A stretch of 64,000 bases of DNA. It comes from Campylobacter volucris (GTDB lineage: Bacteria; Campylobacterota; Campylobacteria; Campylobacterales; Campylobacteraceae). The notes under the pieces were generated by a model, which saw nothing but the letters and a program-made list of their open reading frames with translations, searched no databases and had not been told where the DNA came from. A program made the translations under genes and the position numbers. Shown piece by piece: positions 18,360 through 27,298 of the stretch (the first letter of the stretch is position 1; the number at the start of each line of letters is the position of its first letter). The DNA lies in NCBI RefSeq assembly GCF_008245045.1, contig NZ_CP043428.1, forward strand, positions 186,001-250,000, in the 5' to 3' direction.

Positions 18360-19212
18360 ATTTTTTCCTTTTTTCCCATAAAGATTTTCTTGAAATTCCT
18401 AACTTTTTAGACAAATCAGTATCCGGAAAGACATTTTGATAACTTACTATAATATGTTTAACATAATCATCAATAGTCAAAATTCCATTAGTCTCAAAGT
18501 TTTTTTCTTCGGTCTCAAGCTCTAAAATAGGAATTTCTTTATGCTCTAAGCTTGTATTAGTATGTATGATGATGGATTTTTTTATTGCTAAATTTAAAAC
18601 TTTTTCTTTTTCAGATGGTTTTAAATTTTGAAAATTAACCAAATAATACAAAGCATTATCTTTTAAAATTTTATCAATATTTTGGGGATGAGAAAGATCT
18701 AAATATATGCTAGCAATATTATTTTCATTAGAAAAATTAAATACAAAACAATCTGCGTAGTTTTGGTTGTTTGTTTTTAAAATAAGTGGTAGTTTTATTT
18801 TTTTATAGTCAAAACTAGGAAGTTTTATGGTTTCAAATTTATGTTTTAAATATGATTTATAAGTATGATTTAAAATACTCATTTTTTTAAAATCTTGAAA
18901 GTGTTTGATCTTTCTTGTTAGTTCTTCTATCATAAAAGGTTTTTGTATATAATCGCTCGCTCCTGCTTTAAGCGGTGATAAAACAGTATCTGAGCTTATA
19001 TAAGAAATCAATAATATCACAATTTTATGCTTAAAAGTCTCTACTATGTGTTCAAAATTTGCAATACTAGTTGATAACAAAATAATCTCATAATCATGAT
19101 TTGAAAGCTCATTTACGCTTGTGATAATATCGCATTCATATCCTATGGAATTTAATTTTGATCCTATACTTTGAGCTAAATAAAATTCATTTTCTACGAT
19201 TAATACTTTCAT
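18337..19212 (-). CDS. HP1021-type atypical response regulator
   Basis: A 291-residue regulator. The N-terminal receiver-like domain starts MKVLIVENEFYLAQSIGSKL and keeps the late lysine in ASDYIQKPF, but the phospho-acceptor position carries serine (EIILLSTSI) instead of aspartate. A divergent middle region follows. The C-terminus has a Fis-type helix-turn-helix, DLSKKLGISRKSLWEKRKKYG. This matches the orphan regulator HP1021 of Helicobacter and its Campylobacter orthologue (from memory Cj1608), which act without phosphorylation in oxygen or redox responses and at oriC. I begin at the ATG that overlaps the ispDF stop as ATGA rather than at a TTG four codons upstream. Pairing with ispDF and pgpA appears conserved. 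Confidence 0.83.
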   Translation of the reverse strand: MKVLIVENEFYLAQSIGSKLNSIGYECDIITSVNELSNHDYEIILLSTSIANFEHIVETFKHKIVILLISYISSDTVLSPLKAGASDYIQKPFMIEELTRKIKHFQDFKKMSILNHTYKSYLKHKFETIKLPSFDYKKIKLPLILKTNNQNYADCFVFNFSNENNIASIYLDLSHPQNIDKILKDNALYYLVNFQNLKPSEKEKVLNLAIKKSIIIHTNTSLEHKEIPILELETEEKNFETNGILTIDDYVKHIIVSYQNVFPDTDLSKKLGISRKSLWEKRKKYGISKKK

Positions 19213-20324
19213 TGTTTCATCCAATCATAATATTTTAAATTTGCACTAGCTAAGACGGCTATGCCTTCTTTTCTGCCTATAAAACCTAAATGTTCAGTAG
19301 TGGTAGCTTTGATATTGATTTTATTTGGCGTAGTTTTTAAAAATTTAGCGATATTAAAAGCAATATCATCTTTAAATTCTTTCATTTTTGGAGTTTGAGC
19401 TATGATGGTTATATCAGCATTTACAAGTTCAAACCCATAATTTTGCACCATATTGTAAGCATTTTGTAATAAAAGCATAGAATCTGCGTTTTTATATTGC
19501 ATGTCATTATCTGGGAAAAGTTCTCCAATATCTCCAAGTCCAGCAGCTCCTAAAAGCGCATCAATTAACGCATGAGCTAATACATCTCCATCAGAATGAG
19601 CTTTAAGTCCCATACTAGGATGAATTTTAATCCCTCCTAAAAGCAAAGCCCTTTCTTCTCCAAATTCATGCACATCAAAACCATTACCATTAAATATATC
19701 TTGTGAAGGTTTTGGAAGATTTAAGCTCAATAAATCCTCTTTATAGGTGATTTTTTTAGCCATTTCATCGCCTTGGATATACCATATTTTTCCACCAAGT
19801 GATTGAATGGCTGTGCTATCATCAGTAAAATCCAAATTTGCTTGCAATGCTTTTTTGAGCATACTTGTTTTAGAAAGTTGAGGAGTTTGTATGAGTTTGA
19901 TTTTATCCCTTTGGATGCAATTTTCTCCATAAATAGTAGTATCACTTACTTTTAATACAGGGCTTATACAATCTGCTTTATCGTAATTTTCAAGAAGATT
20001 GTTAAATAAATTTTTGCTAATTAAAACTCTAGCAACATCACTGACTAAGACATACTCACTTTGGATTAATTCTAAAGCATTAAGTAAAGATTTAGCTCTT
20101 GTATTGCCACCTTGAACAAATTTATATTCTGGAGCAAATTTTTTCATATAAGAAATATTACCAGAAGTAACAACTACTTGTTTAAAAGGGTAAAAAGAGC
20201 TAAGATTTTTGGTTGCATATAACCATAAAGGCAGATCACCTAATCTTAAAAATTGTTTTTTTACAGGGAGATTGAATCTTGTTGATTCCCCAGCAGATAG
20301 CATAATCAAGGAAATATCTAACAT
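19209..20324 (-). CDS. ispDF: Bifunctional IspD/IspF enzyme of the MEP isoprenoid pathway
   Basis: A natural fusion of 371 residues. Residues 1 to about 205 are the IspD cytidylyltransferase: MLSAGESTRFNLPVKKQFL contains the CTP-binding loop and SDVARVLIS the metal-binding part. From about 212, FDVHEFGEERALLLGGIKI starts the IspF cyclodiphosphate synthase, with HSDGDVLAHALIDALLG and the zinc-binding Asp and His residues. Both halves look complete. Such fusions are standard in Campylobacterota. It leads a reverse operon with the HP1021-like regulator, the sat-like gene and pgpA. Confidence 0.93.
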   Translation of the reverse strand: MLDISLIMLSAGESTRFNLPVKKQFLRLGDLPLWLYATKNLSSFYPFKQVVVTSGNISYMKKFAPEYKFVQGGNTRAKSLLNALELIQSEYVLVSDVARVLISKNLFNNLLENYDKADCISPVLKVSDTTIYGENCIQRDKIKLIQTPQLSKTSMLKKALQANLDFTDDSTAIQSLGGKIWYIQGDEMAKKITYKEDLLSLNLPKPSQDIFNGNGFDVHEFGEERALLLGGIKIHPSMGLKAHSDGDVLAHALIDALLGAAGLGDIGELFPDNDMQYKNADSMLLLQNAYNMVQNYGFELVNADITIIAQTPKMKEFKDDIAFNIAKFLKTTPNKINIKATTTEHLGFIGRKEGIAVLASANLKYYDWMKQ

Positions 20325-20357
20325 CTGTTACACCTTAATTTTTATAAATGTTACGAT

Positions 20358-20363
20358 ATTATA
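20358..20363 (-). promoter_or_regulatory. Probable -10 element of the ispDF operon
   Basis: TATAAT on the minus strand, preceded directly by TG, lies 34 bases upstream of the ispDF start. No convincing -35 is seen, which is usual for Campylobacter sigma70 promoters. Confidence 0.5.
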
Positions 20364-20432
20364 CATCATAAAAGCCAAAATTAATATTTATACTAGTAGA
20401 ATTATTTTTTTAAACAATTAAGGAGAACAATT

Positions 20433-21536
20433 GTGAGAGAAAAAATAGAAGAAAGATTAAAACAAGTCATATATCCAGGTTTTAAAAAAGATATTGTAAG
20501 TTTTAATTTTGTAAAGCAAATTGAAGTTAATAACCAAAAAGCACATATTGTAGTTGAAATTGTCTCAGCTAATGCTCAAGTTGCACAAGAATTAAGACTT
20601 AATATTGCTAATGTTTTAAAGGATTTAAATTTAGAACTTGAACTAGAAATCATCCAACCAAAAATTCCAGAAGAAAAAAGCAATTCAAGAAGTGGTAAAA
20701 ATATTACTCCACAGATTAAAAATTTTATTATGATTTCTAGCGGTAAAGGCGGAGTTGGTAAAAGCACTACTACTTTAAATTTAGCAATTTCTTTAGCTAA
20801 AATGGGCAAAAGAGTTGGACTTTTAGATGCTGATATTTATGGACCAAATATACCAAGAATGCTAGGAGAAAATAAAAGTAAGCCCGAAATTGTAGGACAA
20901 AAAATTCGTCCTATTTTATCGCATGGGGTTTATATGATGAGTATGGGTGTATTGATAGAAGAAGGAAAGGGCTTGATGTGGCGTGGAGCTATGATAATGA
21001 AAGCTATTGAGCAGTTATTAGCTGATGTGTTGTGGCCTGAGCTTGATGTTTTATTACTTGATATGCCTCCAGGAACAGGTGATGCGCAAATTACTTTAGC
21101 TCAAAGTGTGCCAGTTAGTGCAGGTGTATGTGTAAGCACTCCACAAGTGGTATCTTTAGATGATAGCAAAAGAGCACTTGATATGTTTGAAAAATTACAT
21201 ATCCCAATAGCAGGAATTATAGAAAATATGAGTGGATTTTTATGCCCTGATAATAATAAAGAATATGATATTTTTGGTAAAGGCACCACTGAAGAAATGG
21301 CAAAAGCATATAAATGTGAAGTTTTAGCTCAAATTCCTATAGAAATGAGTGTTAGAGAAGGTGGAGATAATGGAAAACCTGTGAGTTTTTATTTGCCTGA
21401 AAGTCTTAGTTCAAAAAGATATTTACAAGCTGCTGAAAAAATTTGGGAATTTATAGAAAGGGTTAATCAAGAAGGTAAGGTTGATAACGCAGCTATACAA
21501 CCTATAATGAATGGCAAGAGTGCTTGCTCACAATAA
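20433..21536 (+). CDS. mrp: Mrp/NBP35-type iron-sulfur cluster carrier ATPase
   Basis: A 367-residue protein with an N-terminal MIP18-like domain (IEERLKQVIYPGFKKDIV) and a P-loop ATPase domain: SSGKGGVGKSTTTLNLAI, GLLDADIYGPNIPRML and MPPGTGDAQITLAQ. The two-cysteine part of the usual CxxC is not evident as such; a Cys occurs in GFLCPDNNKEY, so cluster binding may depend on the dimer. The start is GTG, with AGGAG at 20421 and 7-base spacing. It is followed 11 bases later by dapD, with dapD's Shine-Dalgarno overlapping the mrp stop. Confidence 0.9.
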   Translation: MREKIEERLKQVIYPGFKKDIVSFNFVKQIEVNNQKAHIVVEIVSANAQVAQELRLNIANVLKDLNLELELEIIQPKIPEEKSNSRSGKNITPQIKNFIMISSGKGGVGKSTTTLNLAISLAKMGKRVGLLDADIYGPNIPRMLGENKSKPEIVGQKIRPILSHGVYMMSMGVLIEEGKGLMWRGAMIMKAIEQLLADVLWPELDVLLLDMPPGTGDAQITLAQSVPVSAGVCVSTPQVVSLDDSKRALDMFEKLHIPIAGIIENMSGFLCPDNNKEYDIFGKGTTEEMAKAYKCEVLAQIPIEMSVREGGDNGKPVSFYLPESLSSKRYLQAAEKIWEFIERVNQEGKVDNAAIQPIMNGKSACSQ

Positions 21537-21547
21537 AGGAGGAAAAA

Positions 21548-22708
21548 ATGATTGAAAGTAAGGAAGAATTTTTAGATTTAGTAAAACAAATTGAACAAAG
21601 ACTTAATTATAAAAAACCAAAAGCTTTTGGTATAGCAAGACTTGATTTAAGTCAGGTAGATTCTAGCAAAAAACTTCAAGCTTCTTTTGCTTTTGTAAAT
21701 TATGAGCAAAATTATGCAGCAGCAGCCATTATGTTAGAAGCTTTTTTTAGAAGAGGCGTAGAAGTTGATTTTAATGATAGTGAATTTGTAGCTACGCTAA
21801 TAAAAGAAGATTTGGATTTTGCATTAGAATGCTTTGCACCATTTTTAGAAGAACAAGGTCATAAAAATATCGATGTAATCAAAGCTGTAAAAGAAAATTT
21901 TAAAGAAAATGAATTTGTATTTGTAGCTATGTTTGAAGATCAAGCGCCAAAAACTTTAGAAAATGTGTATTTAAAGCTTTATTTACTCTCAGGCAAAAAA
22001 GTACCTTTGAGAAGTTTAAATTTAACAGGAGCTTTTGGGCTTTTACCAAATGTTGCTTGGAGTGATAATAATCCAATCGATTTGGATTTTTTAAGAGAAA
22101 ATGAAATTATTTTAAAAATGAGTAAAAAATATCCTAAAATTGATTATGTAGATAAATTTCCAAGATTTTTAGCTCATATTATACCTGAGGATAATACTAG
22201 AATTTTAGAAAGTTCAAAAGTAAGAATGGGTGCAGCATTAGCTGCTGGAACTACTATAATGCCTGGAGCTGCTTATGTGAATTTTAATGCAGGAACAACT
22301 GGAGCTTGTATGGTAGAAGGGCGTATTAGTTCTTCAGCTGTTGTAGGTGAGGGTAGTGATGTAGGAGGTGGTGCTTCTATACTTGGAGTTTTAAGTGGTA
22401 CAAGTGGAAACGCTATTAGTATAGGTAAAACTTGTCTTTTAGGTGCAAATTCAGTTACTGGAATTCCTTTAGGAGATAATTGTATAGTAGATGCTGGTAT
22501 AGCCGTTTTAGAAGGAACGAAGTTTGCATTGAAAAATAAAGAAGAATTACAAAAAATTAATCCTGAATTTAAATTTGATAAAGACATATATAAAGGTTTA
22601 GAACTAGCTGGTTTAAATGGACTTCATTTTAGACAAGATTCTATTAGTGGAGCAATGATAGTAGCTTTTAATAAAAAGGCTGTAAAACTTAATGAAGATT
22701 TGCATTAA
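21548..22708 (+). CDS. dapD: Tetrahydrodipicolinate N-succinyltransferase (long form)
   Basis: A 386-residue protein with left-handed beta-helix hexapeptide repeats in its C-terminal third (GTTIMPGAAYVNFNAGTTGA, GEGSDVGGGASILGVLSG, LLGANSVTGIPLGDNCIV). The layout is the long DapD of Campylobacterota and Actinobacteria rather than the 270-residue E. coli form. It transfers succinate to tetrahydrodipicolinate in lysine and diaminopimelate synthesis. An upstream in-frame ATG exists, but AAAGGAGG at 21535-21542 fixes the start at 21548. Confidence 0.92.
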   Translation: MIESKEEFLDLVKQIEQRLNYKKPKAFGIARLDLSQVDSSKKLQASFAFVNYEQNYAAAAIMLEAFFRRGVEVDFNDSEFVATLIKEDLDFALECFAPFLEEQGHKNIDVIKAVKENFKENEFVFVAMFEDQAPKTLENVYLKLYLLSGKKVPLRSLNLTGAFGLLPNVAWSDNNPIDLDFLRENEIILKMSKKYPKIDYVDKFPRFLAHIIPEDNTRILESSKVRMGAALAAGTTIMPGAAYVNFNAGTTGACMVEGRISSSAVVGEGSDVGGGASILGVLSGTSGNAISIGKTCLLGANSVTGIPLGDNCIVDAGIAVLEGTKFALKNKEELQKINPEFKFDKDIYKGLELAGLNGLHFRQDSISGAMIVAFNKKAVKLNEDLH

Positions 22709-22734
22709 TTCTTAGCCCTTATGGGTTAAGAATT
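22707..22734. terminator. Hairpin terminator after dapD
   Basis: Arms AATTCTTAGCCC and GGGTTAAGAATT pair over 12 bases with a single G-T wobble and a 4-base loop, followed by TTTT. The reverse lipase pseudogene ends inside it, so it may serve both strands. Confidence 0.75.
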
Positions 22735-23598
22735 TTAAAAAATTCATCTAGTTTGTAAATGCAAACGCTAGGATGATGTTTGATACTTCCTATATGCAAT
22801 AAAATTTCTTCACTATCTTTTTCATAAAGTTTTTGTACAAAATTAAAATTCCACCACTTGTAAGTGTTAAAATTTAAATTATGAGTAGTGTTTATATGAA
22901 AATTTATATAAGAATGAGTTTGAAAATTTTGTTTTAAACCAGGTGTTTGAAAGGCATAGACTTCTTGTATTGCTTTAGGAAAAGTTCTTGCAAAAATTTG
23001 AGCTAAATATCCGCCTAAAGAATGTCCTATGATTATGAGATTTTCATCAATAGTGTATTTTTGTTTTAAGTTATTGTAAAAATGATGCATAGATTGAATT
23101 TGACCTTTAGGTTTTTTGTTAAGCAAAATTAAAAAATCACTATAAAAATCTTTAACATCAAAACATAAAGGATTTAAATCACTTCCTGCAAAAGCTAAAA
23201 TGTAGTTTTTTCTTTTTTTATCATAAATAAAACTAGCTCTAAAGCCCATTTTAGATTGTGGATGTTTTTCATTGATATGCTCAAGTATTTCATAATTTTT
23301 TACAAATTTTAAAGCTAAAAAACATTATTTAAACCACCTACAGGAATTTTTTCATATTTATAAAAAGGATTGGTTAAAGCTTTTAAGATGGCTTTGCGTT
23401 TTTAAAAACCTTCTTTTTTCAAATTTTGGTTTAAAAATACATTAGCACAACAAGCTACCAAGCTATAATCATATAATTTTTGTAATAAATCAATATTTTT
23501 TTTAAAATGATTTTGCAATGCAAATAAAAGTAGTTTTTCTTGAGAGTTTAATTTGTTTTTTGACTTAAAGAGATGAAGCTTTGTAAGTCAAAAAACAT
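22719..23598 (-). pseudogene. Lipase (class 3 alpha/beta-hydrolase) gene, inactivated by frameshifts and a stop
   Basis: The intact 3' part encodes 176 residues with LIIIGHSLGGYLAQIFART, the GHSLG nucleophile elbow of class 3 lipases. Upstream on the same strand the rest is recognisable but broken. A start ATG at 23598 after AAGGATTTTACA gives MFFDLQSFISLSQ; an A6 run then shifts the frame away from KLNSQEKLLLFALQNHFKK. An in-frame TAA follows near 23402 after LKKEGF. A T6 run near 23320 shifts it again just after PVGGLNNVF. Seven bases at each run would restore one frame of about 290 residues apart from the stop. The true stop codon confirms that it is dead and not merely misread. The 3' ORF may still be translated from Met at 23249. 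Confidence 0.8.
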
Positions 23599-23608
23599 TG
23601 TAAAATCC

Positions 23609-24058
23609 TTACATAGAGCAAGTGTTTTGAATGGTTGAATTTAACATCCAAAGTGTTTTTTCATATTTTGCGATATTTTCTTGAGCAAAAGCTGCTGTAG
23701 TAGTATCGCTAGCTTTTTCAGCCACTTCGTTTAATTTTTTAAATTCACCCAAAAGATATTTATAATCTTCTCTTATAAGTTCTAATACTTCTACTGGAGT
23801 AAAGCAATCTTTTTGAATTTTTGGTGTTTTAGCTTCACTTAATAACTTATCTGGACACACTATAGCTTTTTCTCCAAGTTGTAAAACCCTTTCTGCACAA
23901 CTATCAAATAATTCAGCCATTTCTTCGTAAGCTTTTTCAGTGTATTCATGGATTGAAAAAAATTGAAGTCCTTTTACATTCCAATGATAATTATGAAATT
24001 TAATCCATAAACTATGAGCATCTGCTTGTAATTGTAATAATTGTTTGCTAACTGACAT
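23609..24058 (-). CDS. dps: Dps-family DNA-protecting ferritin-like protein
   Basis: The 149-residue protein carries the Dps signature: [46 protein letters not shown] contains the shared-subunit ferroxidase ligands (His, His, Asp, Glu). Dps oxidises ferrous iron with peroxide, stores it in a 12-mer and protects DNA. A strong Shine-Dalgarno AAAGGAGACA lies before the ATG, and an extended -10 with an AT-rich palindrome is found upstream, consistent with peroxide/iron control. It sits downstream of pgi on the same strand with its own promoter. Confidence 0.93.
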   Translation of the reverse strand: MSVSKQLLQLQADAHSLWIKFHNYHWNVKGLQFFSIHEYTEKAYEEMAELFDSCAERVLQLGEKAIVCPDKLLSEAKTPKIQKDCFTPVEVLELIREDYKYLLGEFKKLNEVAEKASDTTTAAFAQENIAKYEKTLWMLNSTIQNTCSM

Positions 24059-24086
24059 ATTGTCTCCTTTTTTTAGTTTTTTGAAT

Positions 24087-24095
24087 ATTATAACA
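24087..24095 (-). promoter_or_regulatory. Extended -10 promoter of dps
   Basis: TGTTATAAT reads on the minus strand 29-37 bases upstream of the dps start. It is a perfect TATAAT with the TGn extension. Confidence 0.65.
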
Positions 24096-24106
24096 CAAAA
24101 TTCTTA

Positions 24107-24122
24107 AATAATAATTATTATT
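24107..24122. promoter_or_regulatory. Candidate PerR/Fur-type operator upstream of dps
   Basis: A perfect 16-base palindrome, AATAATAA joined directly to TTATTATT, lies just upstream of the dps -10, about where a -35 would be. Fur and PerR sites are AT-rich inverted repeats of this kind, and the same half-sites occur before katA. The whole region is AT-rich, so chance cannot be excluded. Confidence 0.4.
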
Positions 24123-24188
24123 AATTAATAATTTTATATTATAAAATATCAATATTCCATTATACTCTTTTTTTAAAAGAATGCAAAT

Positions 24189-25412
24189 TTATTTGCTAAG
24201 CATATTTTTTAGTATAAGTTTTCCCACTTCAACTCCGGGTTGATCATAGGTATTGATTCCAAGCATTATTCCACAAGCTGAGGTAAAAAGTTCATAATAA
24301 TACATCAAATATCCACAATGCCAAGCATCTAATTTTTCTAATTCAATTATATCTACGCTTAAATTTTCAGAGATTAAAGCTTGAGCTGTAGCATCACATT
24401 GCGCATTTAAAAGATCGTGTAAATTGATATCGTTGGTAAAATCACAACTTTGTAGGTGATTTAAACTTATATTTGGAATGTTAGGTGATTTTTTACTATC
24501 TTTTATTTTTAAAAAGGTAATTGTTTTATCTTTAGGTCCATCCATAATAAGCTGTAAAAAACTATGCTGATCTCTAGCGCCAATAAGAGCAATAGGAGTT
24601 AATCCTATGCGTTTAAAGCCTTGTTTTTTGCCTAAACTTTCAGCAATTAATTGTACATACCATTCATTAAAAGCTTTAAAAGCATCTCCATAAGAAAACA
24701 ATACATTAATATGAGCATTTTTATGAGTACAATAATGATATGCTTTTTGCAAAATATGAGTTTCTTTTTTTTCAAAAAAATCAACAAAACAAGCTCTTGC
24801 TCCTTCTAATAGTGCTTTTGTATCATAATTACAAAAAGTTAAAGGAACTATACCAATAGCTGATAAAACACTAAATCTACCACCAACATTTTGAGGAATA
24901 AAAAAACATTTTATATTTAACTCATCGCCAAGTTTATGGAGTTTTGAATTTAAGTCTGTAATGAAAACAAAATTTTCACTTAAATTTTTATGCTCTAAAT
25001 TAAAATAAGCTATGATAAGTTTAAATAAAGAAATAACTTCTATGGTAGTCCCTGATTTACTCGCGATGATAAATAAAGTTTTTTTGATATCAAGTTTTTT
25101 CATGATATTGGTAAAAGTATGAGAAGAAGTATTGTCAATGATGAAAAGCTCTTTTTCTTCCTCATGATCAAATAAAAGTTCTTTTAAAGCTTTTACCCCG
25201 CAACTTGATCCGCCCATACCAACTAAAACAATACTTTTAATATGCGTTTTATTTTTAATAAATTCTTTACTTTGTGAAATTAATTCAAAACTAGTATTTA
25301 CAAGATGATAATATCCTATATCCCCACTTTTTAGCTCATCATTCATTCTATTTGCATAAGCGCTAATGTTTTGTAAATCTTGAGTTTTAAAAAATAAAGT
25401 ATTATTTAACAT
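24189..25412 (-). CDS. pgi: Glucose-6-phosphate isomerase
   Basis: A 407-residue phosphoglucose isomerase, shorter than the 549-residue E. coli enzyme as usual in Campylobacter. The sugar phosphate site is VGMGGSSCGVKAL and ASKSGTTIEVISLF (SIS fold); PQNVGGRFSVLSAIG and the late QPGVEVGKL are family signatures. Campylobacter lacks phosphofructokinase in most strains, so the enzyme mainly serves gluconeogenic supply of hexose phosphates for surface glycans. It overlaps galU by 7 bases, which suits a joint role in making UDP-glucose precursors. Confidence 0.92.
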   Translation of the reverse strand: MLNNTLFFKTQDLQNISAYANRMNDELKSGDIGYYHLVNTSFELISQSKEFIKNKTHIKSIVLVGMGGSSCGVKALKELLFDHEEEKELFIIDNTSSHTFTNIMKKLDIKKTLFIIASKSGTTIEVISLFKLIIAYFNLEHKNLSENFVFITDLNSKLHKLGDELNIKCFFIPQNVGGRFSVLSAIGIVPLTFCNYDTKALLEGARACFVDFFEKKETHILQKAYHYCTHKNAHINVLFSYGDAFKAFNEWYVQLIAESLGKKQGFKRIGLTPIALIGARDQHSFLQLIMDGPKDKTITFLKIKDSKKSPNIPNISLNHLQSCDFTNDINLHDLLNAQCDATAQALISENLSVDIIELEKLDAWHCGYLMYYYELFTSACGIMLGINTYDQPGVEVGKLILKNMLSK

Positions 25413-26230
25413 TGATTTTTCTTATAAAAATAATTCGTTGCTTCTACAAAGCCCTCCACGCTACCACAATCAAATCTTTTTCCTTTAAATTTATACGCTA
25501 AGACCATATTGTTTGTAGCTTGTGCTAATAATGCATCAGTAAGTTGAATTTCTCCATTTTTACCCGCTTTTGTATTTTCTAATATGCCAAAAATATCAGG
25601 TGTTAAAATATATCTTCCTATGATAGCTAAGTTACTTGGTGCATCTTTAGGATCTGGTTTTTCTATCATAGAATTTACCATGATTAAATCATCTTCAACG
25701 CTATTTCCCGCAATTACTCCATAATTTTGCACTTGATCATGCTCTACTTCCATAACAGCAACAACTGAACAGCGATATTTTTCATAAATTTTTACCATTT
25801 GAGCCATTACATTAACACCATCTTCATTTACGCATAAATCATCAGCTAAAATCACCCCAAAAGCTTCATCTTGCACTAAAGGTTTTGCTTTTAATACAGC
25901 ATCACCTAAGCCTTTCATTTCATTTTGTCTTGTAAAAGTAAAAGTGCAACGATTAATTAGTGTTCTAATTTCGCTTAAAAGATATTCTTTTTTAGTACCT
26001 GCGATTTGATGTTCAAGTTCGTAAGATATATCAAAATAATCTTCTAAAGCTCTTTTGCCCCTACCCGTTACAAAGCCCATTGTTTCCATACCAGCTTCTA
26101 AAGCCTCATCAACTCCATAGTGAATTAAAGGTTTAGTTAAAATCGGCAATAATTCTTTGGGCAAAGTTTTAGTAGCAGGTAAAAATCTAGTTCCATAGCC
26201 AGCAGCAGGGAAAATACAAGTTTGAAGCAT
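25406..26230 (-). CDS. galU: UTP-glucose-1-phosphate uridylyltransferase
   Basis: This 274-residue protein has the nucleotidyl-transferase signature FPAAGYGTRFLPATKTLPKE at its start, AVILADDLC-type metal residue (GVILADDLCVNE), and ETGAGGEIQL-like GKNGEIQLTDAL. It makes UDP-glucose from UTP and glucose-1-phosphate for lipooligosaccharide, capsule or N-glycan precursors. It is first in the galU-pgi pair and divergent from the YigZ-family gene. Confidence 0.93.
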   Translation of the reverse strand: MLQTCIFPAAGYGTRFLPATKTLPKELLPILTKPLIHYGVDEALEAGMETMGFVTGRGKRALEDYFDISYELEHQIAGTKKEYLLSEIRTLINRCTFTFTRQNEMKGLGDAVLKAKPLVQDEAFGVILADDLCVNEDGVNVMAQMVKIYEKYRCSVVAVMEVEHDQVQNYGVIAGNSVEDDLIMVNSMIEKPDPKDAPSNLAIIGRYILTPDIFGILENTKAGKNGEIQLTDALLAQATNNMVLAYKFKGKRFDCGSVEGFVEATNYFYKKNQC

Positions 26231-26274
26231 ATAAATTCCTTAAAATTTTATAAGTTGTTTTGATTATAATTTTA

Positions 26275-26280
26275 TTAATA
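26275..26280 (+). promoter_or_regulatory. Probable -10 of the yigZ-like gene
   Basis: TATAAT preceded by TTTTGAT lies 25-30 bases upstream of the start, giving a very short leader. No -35 is evident. Confidence 0.4.
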
Positions 26281-26304
26281 ATTATAGCAAATTATAAGGC
26301 AAAA

Positions 26305-26880
26305 ATGAAAACAATTGATCAAATTTATCATGCTCAAGTTGATATTAAAAAATCAAATTTTTTAGCTTTTTTGTGTCCGTTTGAAAATTTTAAGATTTTA
26401 TTAAAAGAATTAAAAAATGATCATCCAAAGGCAGTGCATTTTGTATATGCATATAGATATTTAAATGAATTTAATCAAATAGTTGAAGATAAAAGTGATG
26501 ATGGTGAACCAAAAGGAAGTTCTGCCATGCCTTGTTTGAATGTTTTAAGGGGAGCTTTGTTGATAAATTGTGCCATTATAGTGGTGAGATATTTTGGCGG
26601 GATTAAACTTGGTGTTGGAGGATTAGTAAGAGCTTATAGCGAAGCTACAAATTTAGCTATTTTAAATGCACAACTTATAGAATTTGAATTAAAAAAAGTT
26701 ACCAATATAAAAATACCTTTTGCATTATATGCTAGATTTGAGCATTTTTTAAATAAAAATAATATTGTTTTTGAAAAAGAATTTACTTATCAAGTTGCGT
26801 TAAAAATTTGGCTTAATGAAAAAGAGGAAAAAGAATTTAAAATTTTCATAAAAGAGTATGAATTTAAAGATGTTTTCTAA
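26305..26880 (+). CDS. YigZ/IMPACT family protein
   Basis: A 191-residue protein of the UPF0029/IMPACT family. The central signature is DDGEPKGSSAMPCLNVLRG followed by VVRYFGGIKLGVGGLVRAYSEA, which is diagnostic. E. coli YigZ and yeast Yih1/IMPACT share this fold; the latter modulates Gcn2 and the bacterial function is unsettled. I start at the ATG at 26305, after AAGG, instead of the upstream ATT-rich in-frame extension. It is a single gene bounded by a strong terminator. Confidence 0.85.
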   Translation: MKTIDQIYHAQVDIKKSNFLAFLCPFENFKILLKELKNDHPKAVHFVYAYRYLNEFNQIVEDKSDDGEPKGSSAMPCLNVLRGALLINCAIIVVRYFGGIKLGVGGLVRAYSEATNLAILNAQLIEFELKKVTNIKIPFALYARFEHFLNKNNIVFEKEFTYQVALKIWLNEKEEKEFKIFIKEYEFKDVF

Positions 26881-26903
26881 AGTAAGCCTTTTTGGCTTAC
26901 TTT
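26879..26903. terminator. Hairpin terminator between yigZ and a small reverse gene
   Basis: Perfect 10-bp stem AAAGTAAGCC / GGCTTACTTT with a T5 loop, placed directly at the yigZ stop and 4 bases from the end of the convergent gene. It works in both directions. Confidence 0.8.
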
Positions 26904-26906
26904 GTA

Positions 26907-27248
26907 TTATAAAGAATTTAAAAGATCTTTTACCATATCTTTTGGTTCGTCTTTAGTTGCTGCTTGAGCATTTGCTTGAGAAGGTATTTCGTTGTTTTGA
27001 CCTCTAAAGCGATAATTGTAAATATTTGACATATTAGAGCTATAAATTCCGCTACTGCTAAATTGATCTTGACCCATAGCTTTTGAAAAAAACTCATCAA
27101 AATTAGCATTTTGTCCATCAAGGTTTTCATTTGTTTTTTGATGAAGTAAGGATGTAAAATCCTCGCTAGTACCTTGAGTGCTTTTATAGTTACTATTTTG
27201 ACTATAACCATATTCTCTAACCGATACATTGTCGTGGTTAACCTGCAT
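26907..27248 (-). CDS. Small Asn/Gln/Ser-rich hypothetical protein
   Basis: 113 residues, preceded by a good Shine-Dalgarno (AAAAGGAGAACAC) before ATG. The composition is polar and low-complexity, rich in Asn, Gln, Ser and Tyr, with no hydrophobic segment or signal peptide and no recognised motif; it is likely disordered. The C-terminus DEPKDMVKDLLNSL could form an amphipathic helix. The strong ribosome-binding site and own terminator argue that it is a real gene. Function unknown. Confidence 0.7.
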   Translation of the reverse strand: MQVNHDNVSVREYGYSQNSNYKSTQGTSEDFTSLLHQKTNENLDGQNANFDEFFSKAMGQDQFSSSGIYSSNMSNIYNYRFRGQNNEIPSQANAQAATKDEPKDMVKDLLNSL

Positions 27249-27298
27249 GTGTTCTCCTTTTCAAAATATTACAAAGAAAAACAAGCAAAAATCATTCC

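Noticed and set aside
26930-27229. A second 99-codon minus-strand frame overlapping the small Asn/Gln-rich gene
   Set aside because: The frame at 26907-27248 has the strong Shine-Dalgarno and ends at the terminator; this one has neither.
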